DNA of 64,000 nt, from positions 1 through 64,000 of the forward strand of contig JAKFYJ010000043.1 in NCBI GenBank assembly GCA_021730935.1. Direction: 5' to 3'. The translations under genes were made by a program, and so were the position numbers. The notes under the pieces were generated by a model. That model did no database searches, had not been told where the DNA came from, and worked only from the letters and a program-made list of their open reading frames with translations. This stretch comes from Elusimicrobiota bacterium. GTDB lineage: Bacteria; Elusimicrobiota; Elusimicrobia; 2-02-FULL-39-32. This document shows, in pieces, positions 53,763 through 61,505 of the stretch; positions within the stretch are counted from its first letter, which is position 1; every line of letters begins with the position of its first letter.

Positions 53763-54797
53763 TTATCCTATCCTTTGCCCAAAAATTATTTTTCCGGCAT
53801 AAAAATATATCGCGGAAGCCGCGGCGGAAAGGGGGATGGTGATGAGCCAGGCGGTCACCATGTCGGCCGCGAGTTCCCAGCGGACCGCTTTGGGACGGAA
53901 CGCCGCGCCGGAGCCCAGGATGGAAGACGTCATCACCTGCGTGGTGGAAATCGGAAATCCCAGGACGGAGGCGGCATACATGATGGCGCCGGAAGCGGAC
54001 TGCGAAGCGAAAGCGTGGATGGGACGGACGCGGAAAAAGCCCGAGCCGATTTTTCTGGCCATGCGCCAGCCGCCGAAAAACACGCCGAAAGAAATCGCGA
54101 GAGAACAGGCCAGCGCCACCCATTTCGGAATGAATCCGCCGTCCAGGACGGGGTTGTGATAATTCAAGGCCAGGAGCCCGAAAACGATCACGCCCATGGT
54201 TTTTTGTCCGTCGTTGGCTCCGTGAGAAAGAGATTGGCCGATCAGGGAAAAAACCTGCATCTTTTTAAAGAATCCATTCACTTTGGGGCTCGAATAACTC
54301 GAGAAGAAAAAAGTCAGTTTGGTGAAAAAATAAGTGAGGATGAAAACGACGATGGGCGAAACGAGCATAACGATGATGATTTCGGCCACGAGAGCCCAGT
54401 GAACGGGTTTGATGCCCCAGCCCGCGACGAAAGAGCCGAGGAGTCCGCCGATCAGAGAATGAGAACTGGAACAAGGAAATGAAAAACGCCAGGAAAGAAG
54501 ATTCCAGGTGAGAGCGCCCAGGAGCGCGCTATAGACAACGAAGATACCCACTTGGGAGGACTGCATGAGCTCGGGGTCCACGATGCCCTTCCCGATGGTT
54601 TTGGCGACGCTGGTGCCGAGAAAATAGGAACCCGCGAAATCGGAGAGGGCCGCCAAGGTGAGGGCAATTTCTGGAGTGAGAGCGCCTGAGGCGATGACGG
54701 TCGCGACCTGGGTCGCAGAATCGTTAAAGCCGTTTGAAAAATTAAAGAAAAGAGCGAGGCTCACCACCAGAATCGCAACGATCAATTGCTGATCCAT
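53763..54797 (-). CDS. pit: PiT-family inorganic phosphate transporter
   Basis: A 344-residue permease with about ten helices. The duplicated family signatures are FSNGFNDSATQVATVIASGAL (N-terminal GFNDxA motif) and GQSLSHGANDGQKTMG (C-terminal GAND motif), with SSSHSLIGGLLGS between. It imports phosphate or metal-phosphate by cation symport. It heads a pit-DUF47-kinase unit. Its start codon is 7 nt after a -10 box. Confidence 0.94.
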   Translation of the reverse strand: MDQQLIVAILVVSLALFFNFSNGFNDSATQVATVIASGALTPEIALTLAALSDFAGSYFLGTSVAKTIGKGIVDPELMQSSQVGIFVVYSALLGALTWNLLSWRFSFPCSSSHSLIGGLLGSFVAGWGIKPVHWALVAEIIIVMLVSPIVVFILTYFFTKLTFFFSSYSSPKVNGFFKKMQVFSLIGQSLSHGANDGQKTMGVIVFGLLALNYHNPVLDGGFIPKWVALACSLAISFGVFFGGWRMARKIGSGFFRVRPIHAFASQSASGAIMYAASVLGFPISTTQVMTSSILGSGAAFRPKAVRWELAADMVTAWLITIPLSAAASAIYFYAGKIIFGQRIG

Positions 54798-54804
54798 TGT
54801 GCAC

Positions 54805-54834
54805 AGTATAATTGATTTTATCGACGGATGTCAA
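54805..54834 (-). promoter_or_regulatory. Strong promoter of pit, leaderless
   Basis: On the minus strand, TTGACA (54834-54829), 18 nt and TATACT (54810-54805) precede the pit ATG (54797) by 7 nt. As with greA, transcription would start at the start codon itself. Confidence 0.8.
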
Positions 54835-54857
54835 ACAACGGAAATGATAAGCGCCGG

Positions 54858-55670
54858 TCAGGACGGGCGCGCCCAGCGGCGATAAATGCCGCAGAGGAGG
54901 GCAGCGGCGGCGAGCAGAAAAGCGATGAAAGGGCCGGTCGGATAATCGAGGCGGAAAGAGCCGTAAAATCCCGAGACGGTGAGGCCGGCGACGAAGGCCG
55001 GAATAAAAATAAAAATGCTGGCGATCCTGCGGAACAATAGAAGCGCGATCGCTCCGGGAAGGAGAAGATAGGTGAACGCGAGGAGCACGCCGAAGATGTG
55101 GATCGCCACCGTCATGGAGAGAGCGAAAAGCGTATAGAAAAGCAGGCTCCAGAGATCCACGTTTATCTTGGCGACATTCACCGCCATGGGATCGAACGCG
55201 ATCCAGATCCAGCGGTGAAACCATCCCGATAAAAGCAGAACGGTCAGGAGCAGAATTGAAAGCCCTTCCCAGACCTCCGTGATGCCGAGCGACAAAACAT
55301 TTCCGAAGAAAACGTCCATCGTGTGAGCCTCGCCCTGGGGCGCTTTGGCGAGGAGGAGAACGGCCGCGGCGGCTCCGAAGATATAAAGGGAAGCGATCCA
55401 TATTTCCTGCGGGACCCTCGGAGATTTGGAAATCTGGTGGAGCAGGATGAGGCCCGCTCCGACGGAAGCAAGCGCGAAGCCGTGTTCGCCATAGTGAAAT
55501 CCCAGGAGCGCTCCGATGACGGCGCCCAGCGCCGCGAGCTGGGACGCGGCCAGCCCCAAAAACGAAACGCGCGTGGACAGAATAAAGATGCCGATCAGGG
55601 AAAGCGCGGTCCCGGCCAGAAGACTGGAAGCGAGGGCATATTGCATGAACGGAAGAGAAAACGGATTCAT
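54858..55670 (-). CDS. Metal ABC transporter permease (ZnuB/TroC type)
   Basis: A 270-residue membrane protein with about seven to eight helices of the ABC-3 metal permease family. Markers are MNPFSLPFMQYALASSLLAGTALS at the start, a GLAASQLAALGAVIGALLGFH helix and IHIFGVLLAFTYLLLPGAIALLL near the C-terminus. It imports Zn(II) or Mn(II) with the neighbouring ATPase and binding protein. Its start overlaps the ATPase stop (ATGA). Confidence 0.92.
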   Translation of the reverse strand: MNPFSLPFMQYALASSLLAGTALSLIGIFILSTRVSFLGLAASQLAALGAVIGALLGFHYGEHGFALASVGAGLILLHQISKSPRVPQEIWIASLYIFGAAAAVLLLAKAPQGEAHTMDVFFGNVLSLGITEVWEGLSILLLTVLLLSGWFHRWIWIAFDPMAVNVAKINVDLWSLLFYTLFALSMTVAIHIFGVLLAFTYLLLPGAIALLLFRRIASIFIFIPAFVAGLTVSGFYGSFRLDYPTGPFIAFLLAAAALLCGIYRRWARPS

Positions 55671-56422
55671 CGTTCCCCTCTCAGCGGCGTGGCCCAGCGC
55701 ATGCCGTTCGATTCAGCCAGGATGAAAGGCGCGCCGTAAATTTCTTCGAGGCGTTTGGTGTGAACGAGTTCGTCGGGAGTGGCAATGACGCCCACGCCCT
55801 GGCTGAGGACCAAAATCCTTTCCATATAGTTGAGCGGGATGTGCAGCACGTGCGTCACGAAAAGGATCGTGAGTTTTTCTTCGCGTTTGAGGCCTTCGAT
55901 CAACTGCAGGAGATCGTGTTCCGCGGCCACATCAAGGCCCTTGGTGGGCTCGTCCAAAAGCAGGACGTCCGGTTTTTGCGACAAGGCCTGGGCGAGCAGT
56001 GTTTTTTGCCTTTGGCCCCCGGAACATTCCTGAATCGTCTGGTGCTGGATGCGCGAGATCCCGACGCGTTCAATCGCGTGTTCCGCGGCCTTTTTCTCGT
56101 CGGAACTGATGCGCCCCGCCATCCTGCGGGACCTCAGGGCGAGGAAAACGGCTTCGCGGACGGTGAGCGGCAAAACCATCCCGAAATTTTCTGTCTGGGG
56201 GACATAAGCGAAACGCATGGCGCCGTCGGTCCAAACCGTTCCAGCGTCCGGCTCAACCAGGCCGAGGAGCGCTTTCATGAGCGTCGTTTTTCCGGACCCG
56301 TTGGGACCCACGATGCCAAGACTTTCTCCGCGGTTGACGGAAAAATTGAGACGGCGGATCACGGGCTTGCCGTGATATCCGAGATCGACGTCGGTGAGTT
56401 TGATGAGGGGCTTATTTTCCAG
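55667..56422 (-). CDS. Metal ABC transporter ATPase (ZnuC/TroB type), possible CTG start
   Basis: An ABC ATPase with Walker A GPNGSGKTTLM, Q loop YVPQTE, signature ECSGGQRQKTLLAQ, Walker B VLLLDEPTKGLD and the His switch LFVTHVLH. A start at the GTG at 56362 would remove the first beta strands (IKLTDVDLGYHGKPV), which are plainly encoded upstream in frame. The only plausible initiator for the whole domain is CTG at 56420-56422, with GGAGG 6 nt ahead and overlapping the SBP gene's end. From CTG the product has 251 residues, with Walker A near residue 40 as usual. Confidence 0.85.
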   Translation of the reverse strand: MENKPLIKLTDVDLGYHGKPVIRRLNFSVNRGESLGIVGPNGSGKTTLMKALLGLVEPDAGTVWTDGAMRFAYVPQTENFGMVLPLTVREAVFLALRSRRMAGRISSDEKKAAEHAIERVGISRIQHQTIQECSGGQRQKTLLAQALSQKPDVLLLDEPTKGLDVAAEHDLLQLIEGLKREEKLTILFVTHVLHIPLNYMERILVLSQGVGVIATPDELVHTKRLEEIYGAPFILAESNGMRWATPLRGER

Positions 56423-57317
56423 ACAAAGCCTCCGCGACTTTTTTTACGTTATAGTCCATCATGGAAAAATAATCCTTCGCTTCAGGAACCGTTCCCGGGA
56501 AAAGGCACATGACCGCAACCTTCGCGCCCGTCTGTCTCGCCAGAGATTCCGAGGTCCGGCTCTCGTGCCAGGGCTCCGTGAGAATGATCCCCACCTGGTT
56601 TTTTTTCATGATCTCGATCAGGTCCGCCGTGTGGACCGCCGTGGGCGGGATTCCCGGTTTGGGCTCAATTTCTCCGGAAGCAGCCAGTCCGAACCGTTTG
56701 GCGAAATAGGGATACACTTTGTGATAGCTTACAAACTTTTTTCCCTGATATGGAGCGAGATTTTTCTCCCAGCTTTTCATGGAGGCTTTCAAACGCTCCT
56801 CAAATGCGGCCAGATTTTTCCGGAACTGATCGCCGTTCTCGGGAAAGAGTGTGGACATTTTTTCCACAATGAGTTTGGCGACGAGTCCGGAATTTTCCGG
56901 GTCCAGCATATAATGAGGGTTCCCCATCGGATGCACATCCCCCATGGATCGGTCCGCTTTGACGGGGACTTCAAGGGGAGAAATGGCGGAAGAGCAATCC
57001 AAAAAGCCTTCCGCTCCCTGCTGGACTTTCCGGTTCCCTGAGGAAGTTAAGAGCAGAGGCGCCCACCCGATTTCCAGATCCATCCCCGTCTCCACAAAAA
57101 GGTCCGCCTTCATCACTTTCACGATCAAAGACGGCTTTGCGTCCACGAAGTGAGGGTTCTGCATGGGCGAAGCCAAAGCATCCACCTGAACAAGGCTGCC
57201 CCCAACCTGGCGGACAATGTCGGCGAGATCTGCCGTGGTCGTCACGACCTTCAGTGTTTTGGCCCAGAGGGACGAAGACAAGAACAAGAGAGCCGCGACC
57301 AGATTTATTTTTTTCAT
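56412..57317 (-). CDS. Metal ABC transporter substrate-binding protein (ZnuA-like)
   Basis: A 301-residue cluster A-I binding protein with signal peptide (residues 1-19, KKINLVAALLFLSSSLWA-K). Metal ligands are visible: His in QNPHFVDAKPSLI, His in DVHPMGNPHYMLDP, and His in FVSYHKVYPYFAKRFGL, with an acidic residue likely in the C-terminal LTEPWHESRTSE. The His-rich loop of many zinc-specific members is absent, so Zn versus Mn is open. Last in order comes the OM protein upstream; 15 bp separate them. Confidence 0.9.
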   Translation of the reverse strand: MKKINLVAALLFLSSSLWAKTLKVVTTTADLADIVRQVGGSLVQVDALASPMQNPHFVDAKPSLIVKVMKADLFVETGMDLEIGWAPLLLTSSGNRKVQQGAEGFLDCSSAISPLEVPVKADRSMGDVHPMGNPHYMLDPENSGLVAKLIVEKMSTLFPENGDQFRKNLAAFEERLKASMKSWEKNLAPYQGKKFVSYHKVYPYFAKRFGLAASGEIEPKPGIPPTAVHTADLIEIMKKNQVGIILTEPWHESRTSESLARQTGAKVAVMCLFPGTVPEAKDYFSMMDYNVKKVAEALSGK

Positions 57318-57332
57318 TTTATTTTATCCTTA

Positions 57333-58559
57333 TCAAAACGCGTGAGCGCCGTGCGGCCCGAGGATGACCGTCCACTGGAAGAAAACGCGGTGTTCCGTGT
57401 CATCGCCGGGCAAAGTCTTGTTTTCATATTGCAGGCGGAACCGGTTGAACTCGCTGAGAGTGAATGTGACATAGGGCGAGACAGCCCGCGTGATGGAGGT
57501 CCCGACTGTTCTGGATGTGCCGTCCTGCAGGGTTATGGTTTCATCGGATTTTTCCGGATTTTCGACATAATCTCCGCGCACGCCCACTTTCCATCTCTGG
57601 AGGGGCTGAAACTCAACATAGGAATAAACTCCCCGGCGGTGAAGCTGCCTTGCCGGAGTCGTGACCGCGCCTGTGAGGGCGCTGGTTTCCTGAAGAAGTT
57701 TTCTGTCGGAATATAATCCTTCGGTCCTCCAGATGAATGAACGATAAAGCCCTTCCTGAAGAGGTTTCCAGCGGAATGTGAGATCGGCTCCGGCCATTTT
57801 GGTTTCTTTAAACTCTTTCGGCTGGTGCAGAAGCCCTGAAAACCCAAGCTCGACATTCGCCGAGTCCGTGAGGTCCCCATAAAATCTCACGCGCGCAATG
57901 TGAGCGAAGTTGCGGATCTGTCTTTGAGGCTGGTTGTCTGTTTCCTTGACAGTCACGGTCACCGTGTTGCCGCTGGTGTCGGTGACGGTGGTGGTGGTTG
58001 GGTCCTTTTTTTCGGCTTTCCCCAAACCGTTCAGGAACGCATAAGAAAGTTCCGTAAAAATCCCGAACGGAGCGAATATGCGGCTCACTTCCGCGCCCGT
58101 GTCGTTGAGAGCTTCCTCGCCCAGGAACTGAGTGATCAGGTGCGGCTGGTTCACCTGCGGCTGTTCGTGGGGATGAATCATGTTCATCTTCCCGAAATTG
58201 GGCCGGAATTTTCCGCCGCGCGCCTTGATGTTCCAGGGCAGGCTCAGGAGAGTCACATATCCTTCTTCAAGCTCCACCGCTTCCCCTTCAGGGAAACTCA
58301 CGAAAAAATCCGCACGGGCATAAGGATCGACGGAAGCCTGAAGCCCAAGCTCCGTTTCCCGGAGAGAAAGCCGGTTGGCTTTGGTGTCTTTCATGGGGCC
58401 GGAAACGCCTGTGAAGTCCCCGATGAGGCTGATGTTGGGGTTAAGCGCGTTGGAAAAAGTTTTGGTCCGGAGCCAACCCGCGTCGATGCCTTCGGCGAAT
58501 AATGATGTCGCGGAAACGGAAAACAACAGAACAGTCAAAATATTTTTGATTTGCCTCAT
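57333..58559 (-). CDS. Outer-membrane beta-barrel protein associated with metal uptake
   Basis: A 408-residue protein with signal peptide (residues 1-22, ending SLFA-EG). It has alternating amphipathic beta strands throughout (for example ARVRFYGDLTDSANVELGFSG, RRGVYSYVEFQPLQRWKVGVRGDYV) and a terminal Phe, fitting a porin-like barrel. Its position immediately before the SBP gene and a His-containing C-terminus (GPHGAHAF) suggest passage of zinc or another metal over the outer membrane. AAGGAGG lies at good spacing from the ATG. I cannot name a precise family. Confidence 0.75.
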   Translation of the reverse strand: MRQIKNILTVLLFSVSATSLFAEGIDAGWLRTKTFSNALNPNISLIGDFTGVSGPMKDTKANRLSLRETELGLQASVDPYARADFFVSFPEGEAVELEEGYVTLLSLPWNIKARGGKFRPNFGKMNMIHPHEQPQVNQPHLITQFLGEEALNDTGAEVSRIFAPFGIFTELSYAFLNGLGKAEKKDPTTTTVTDTSGNTVTVTVKETDNQPQRQIRNFAHIARVRFYGDLTDSANVELGFSGLLHQPKEFKETKMAGADLTFRWKPLQEGLYRSFIWRTEGLYSDRKLLQETSALTGAVTTPARQLHRRGVYSYVEFQPLQRWKVGVRGDYVENPEKSDETITLQDGTSRTVGTSITRAVSPYVTFTLSEFNRFRLQYENKTLPGDDTEHRVFFQWTVILGPHGAHAF

Positions 58560-58625
58560 AAATCCTCCTTTAAAATGTCGCGCCGCTGATTCAAACGCGA
58601 GGTGTGTCTATTTTATACGGGAGAT

Positions 58626-58907
58626 TTATAGCGGAGGCGCGCGGGGATTCTTTGAGAGATGAATGGAAAGAGATGAAACGCGCTGAGAGAAAAAAGGAAC
58701 GGGCTGAGGGTCCAGATGTTCAAGCTGAAGCACTGCCGCGGACGGAGTGAGAGTCTGCTGTGAAAGTTTGGAAGCGTGGAGACAAACCTGGCACGATTCG
58801 TGCGCGGGGTGGAGGTCTGTCAGGTGCGGCTTGTGCAGATGGAAAGAGAGTAAAACCCAGCTGACGAGGACTGCGGACGCAATAAATTTTCTTAAGCGAA
58901 TCTTCAT
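58626..58907 (-). CDS. Small exported His/Cys-rich protein, possibly DUF2946-like
   Basis: A 93-residue protein. An N-terminal membrane or signal segment (ASAVLVSWVLLSF, 11-23) precedes a His-rich stretch HLHKPHLTDLHPAHESCQVC (24-43) with two Cys. The rest is low-complexity. Such small proteins with HLHxxxH...CxxC are often found upstream of metal-uptake outer-membrane genes. It lies 66 bp upstream of the barrel gene on the same strand. A metal-binding or sensing role is inferred from composition and context only. Confidence 0.6.
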   Translation of the reverse strand: MKIRLRKFIASAVLVSWVLLSFHLHKPHLTDLHPAHESCQVCLHASKLSQQTLTPSAAVLQLEHLDPQPVPFFSQRVSSLSIHLSKNPRAPPL

Positions 58908-58969
58908 GAACTCTTATGACATTAACAAATTTGCGAGCGCCCGCGCAAGTGGAAGCGCGCCGATTTTTG

Positions 58970-58975
58970 TAGAAT
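58970..58975 (+). promoter_or_regulatory. -10 box of acpS
   Basis: TAGAAT ends 6 nt before the acpS ATG at 58982, so the message would be leaderless. No clear -35 is seen. Confidence 0.45.
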
Positions 58976-58981
58976 TAAATC

Positions 58982-59344
58982 ATGCCCATAAAATTCTCTG
59001 TCGGCACCGACCTCGTGGATGTGAAGCGCATCGCTGCGTCCATAAAAAATCCCAGATTTTTGGAGCGCGTGTTCACGGCTTCTGAAATAAAATATTGCGG
59101 CGGAAAAAAAAATTCTGCCCAGCATTATGCCGTGCGCTTCGCCGCCAAGGAAGCGGTCTGGAAAGCTCTCTCGGAAGTTCAGGTGAAAGGGATCGCGCAC
59201 AAGGAGATCGGCGTGGCCCGGGCCCCCAGCGGAAGGCCTTCCGTTTCTCTGTCCAAACGGCTCAAGAAATACGAAAAGAAAATTCACCTTTCGCTTTCTC
59301 ACACGGACGAATATGCCCTCGCGGTCGCGACTTTTATCCGCTGA
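58982..59344 (+). CDS. acpS: Holo-[acyl-carrier-protein] synthase
   Basis: A 120-residue phosphopantetheinyl transferase loading ACP with the CoA-derived arm. Motifs are VGTDLVDVKRIAAS (Mg-binding Asp), FLERVFTASEIKYC and YAVRFAAKEAVWKAL (catalytic Glu, Lys), ending HISLSHTxxYA-like HLSLSHTDEYALAVA. Length is normal. It overlaps nnrD by 32 bp; this pairing is common in bacteria. Confidence 0.97.
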   Translation: MPIKFSVGTDLVDVKRIAASIKNPRFLERVFTASEIKYCGGKKNSAQHYAVRFAAKEAVWKALSEVQVKGIAHKEIGVARAPSGRPSVSLSKRLKKYEKKIHLSLSHTDEYALAVATFIR

Positions 59345-60227
59345 GATCGTCAGAAGCTGGCTGATCCGCCGCCCCGCGAACAGCCGGAAGGGTGATTTCG
59401 GCCATGTCTTGATCATTGCCGGTTCCAGAGGCATGGCAGGAGCAGGAATTTTGTCGGCCCACGGCGCCCTTCGGAGCGGAGCCGGGCTCGTGACTCTCGC
59501 AGTTCCCAAAAGCCAACAGCCTGCCGCGGCCAAACATGTCCGCCCCGAAGCCATGACTTTGGGCCTTCCTGAAAACACACAAGGCGGAATTTCATCCAAA
59601 GCAAAAAATCCGCTTCTTTTATACATAAGGAGACGAAGAATCACTTCCCTTGTGATCGGGCCGGGACTCTCGAGAAATTCTGAGACGGCAAAATTTGTTA
59701 AAACTTTTCTTTTATCGTTAAACGATTGCAAAACTCTCAAAGCCGTCATCCTGGACGCCGACGGATTTTTGGCCTGCTCCAAAAACAAGATCTTGCCACG
59801 AATAAAAATCCCCGTCGTCGTCACTCCTCACGCGGGAGAAATGTCGCAATTCTTGGGAATGAGCGTCAACCGGATTGAGGCGGCGCGGGAAGAGACGGCC
59901 CTGAAATTTGCTAAACTTTTCAGAGTCATCTGCGTTCTCAAAGGCCGCAGGACCGTGATCTCCGACGGGAATCAAACATGCGTGAACCCGACCGGAAATC
60001 CCGGCATGGCCCGCGGCGGGAGCGGAGATGTTTTGAGCGGCGTGATCGCCTCGCTTATCCTTAACATTAAAGGCCCTGAAGCCATTTTCAAGTCCGCCTG
60101 CGCGGGGGTTTATGTTCACGGCCTTGCGGGAGACTTGGCCGCAAAAGAAAAAACTCAAATCGCCATGACAGCGGGAGACATTGCGGAAAACATGCCGGGA
60201 GCTTTTGGGAAAATTCTACAAAAATAG
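59313..60227 (+). CDS. nnrD: ADP-dependent NAD(P)H-hydrate dehydratase
   Basis: A 304-residue ribokinase-like repair enzyme restoring NAD(P)H from its hydrate. Signatures are KGDFGHVLIIAGSRGMAGAGILSA, VVIGPGLSRN, VILDADGF, VVVTPHAGEMSQFLG and GNPGMARGGSGDVLSGVIASL (catalytic GSGD). It lacks the N-terminal epimerase (NnrE/YjeF_N) half found in many bacterial fusions, so epimerisation would need a separate gene. Its start lies inside acpS. Confidence 0.95.
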   Translation: MPSRSRLLSAEIVRSWLIRRPANSRKGDFGHVLIIAGSRGMAGAGILSAHGALRSGAGLVTLAVPKSQQPAAAKHVRPEAMTLGLPENTQGGISSKAKNPLLLYIRRRRITSLVIGPGLSRNSETAKFVKTFLLSLNDCKTLKAVILDADGFLACSKNKILPRIKIPVVVTPHAGEMSQFLGMSVNRIEAAREETALKFAKLFRVICVLKGRRTVISDGNQTCVNPTGNPGMARGGSGDVLSGVIASLILNIKGPEAIFKSACAGVYVHGLAGDLAAKEKTQIAMTAGDIAENMPGAFGKILQK

Positions 60228-60274
60228 TCCCTCCCCAAAGACCCTCCAATCACCTCATTTTAAATAAATATGAT

Positions 60275-60287
60275 TGTATACTATACA
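60275..60287. promoter_or_regulatory. Palindrome before the AAA/DUF4143 gene
   Basis: TGTATACTATACA is a perfect 6+1+6 inverted repeat 22 bp before the ATG at 60310. It includes TATACT, a -10-like hexamer, and a related GGTATACAT lies over the start codon. An operator or promoter is possible. Confidence 0.4.
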
Positions 60288-60309
60288 TATTTCTGCTACT
60301 ATTGACATA

Positions 60310-61491
60310 ATGGTATACATAAATCGTCAAATATCAGAGCTTTTACAGCATTCGCTCGAACGCGGCAAGAGTATTTTGCTTTTGGGACCGCGTCAAACTG
60401 GAAAAACAACCTTGATGGATAAAATCAAGTGCCAGATGAAGATTTCTCTCGTTAATCCCACAGAACGCCAGCGGTATGAAAAAGATTTGTCCCTGCTGGA
60501 AAAAGAAATTTCCGCCCTGGCTGTAGGTTCAGGGGTGCAACTGCCGATCGTTTGCATCGATGAAATCCAAAAAGTCCCAATCCTTTTGGATTCCATCCAG
60601 GATTTGATCGACAGAAAAAAAGCGCAGTTTATACTTACGGGCTCTTCCGCCCGCAAACTGCGGCGAGGTCCGGCTGTCAATCTCTTGCCTGGAAGAGTCG
60701 TCGCCATTTATCTGGACCCCTTCACGGTGGCCGAAACTCCCGCAGTCAATCTTGAAAATCGACTTTTGTTCGGTGAACTCCCAGGAATTGCTTTGATCCA
60801 AAACCCTGAGGACCAGGAATCTGATTTGCGTTCGTACGTGACGACCTATCTTGAAGAAGAGGTTCGGGCTGAAGCGCTGGTGAGGAACCTGGCATCTTTC
60901 GCGCGTTTCCTTGAACTCGCCGCCGCTGAGTCAGGGAGACCGGTCAACTTCAACAAGCTTTCGCAGGACATCGGAGTGGCCCGCACGACGATCATGTCGT
61001 TTTATGAGATCCTTGAAGACTGTCTCATCGTCCACCGAGTTGACCCCTGGACGCAGAGCAAGACGCGCAAGAAGCTGACAAGGTCCCACAAATATCTTTT
61101 CTTTGATTGCGGGGTGCGGCGCGTCGCGGCACAAGAACCGCCGAAGCTTGTTCCTTCGCGCGTGGGAGACATTTTCGAGGAATGGGTGGGGCTTCAATTG
61201 ATCCGTCTCGCGCGCAGCGCTCCGCAAATCGACCGTCTCCACTTTTGGAGAGACCCCAACGGCCCGGAAGTGGATTGGCTCCTCCGCCGGGGAGCTGAGC
61301 TCATCCCGATCGAAGTAAAATGGTCGGAAACTCCGTCGGAAAAGGACGCCAAACATTTGAAAACTTTTTTTAACGAATACCCGGAAGCTAAAAAAGGATA
61401 TGTCGTCTGCCGCACCCCGCGCCCTGTGCAGCTTTCGCCGAACATTTTAGCTCTGCCCTGGCAGGAGCTTCCGCGCATCATTGCAGATTAG
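60310..61491 (+). CDS. AAA ATPase with DUF4143 (PD-(D/E)xK-like) domain
   Basis: A 393-residue protein. The N-terminal P-loop ATPase has Walker A LLLGPRQTGKTTLMD and Walker B IVCIDEIQKVP, then sensor ILTGSSARKLRRG. A winged helix (about 215-260) and a C-terminal DUF4143 domain with nuclease-like GPEVDWLLRRG ... LIPIEVKWSETPS (D-ExK arrangement) follow. This broad family is frequent in mobile or variable regions and its cellular role is not settled. The start at 60310 is chosen for its ATG over an upstream TTG. It interrupts an otherwise housekeeping run from acpS to tsaE. Confidence 0.88.
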   Translation: MVYINRQISELLQHSLERGKSILLLGPRQTGKTTLMDKIKCQMKISLVNPTERQRYEKDLSLLEKEISALAVGSGVQLPIVCIDEIQKVPILLDSIQDLIDRKKAQFILTGSSARKLRRGPAVNLLPGRVVAIYLDPFTVAETPAVNLENRLLFGELPGIALIQNPEDQESDLRSYVTTYLEEEVRAEALVRNLASFARFLELAAAESGRPVNFNKLSQDIGVARTTIMSFYEILEDCLIVHRVDPWTQSKTRKKLTRSHKYLFFDCGVRRVAAQEPPKLVPSRVGDIFEEWVGLQLIRLARSAPQIDRLHFWRDPNGPEVDWLLRRGAELIPIEVKWSETPSEKDAKHLKTFFNEYPEAKKGYVVCRTPRPVQLSPNILALPWQELPRIIAD

Positions 61492-61492
61492 G

Positions 61493-61498
61493 TATAAT
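61493..61498 (+). promoter_or_regulatory. -10 box of the M20 peptidase gene
   Basis: A perfect TATAAT directly after the DUF4143 gene's stop and 7 nt before the ATG at 61506. The transcript would be leaderless. No good -35 is found. Confidence 0.5.
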
Positions 61499-61505
61499 CC
61501 ATAAT

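Noticed and set aside
58560-58960. Zur or MntR operator before the metal-uptake genes
   Set aside because: No convincing TGTTATAnTATAACA-like palindrome; only loose AT-rich matches.
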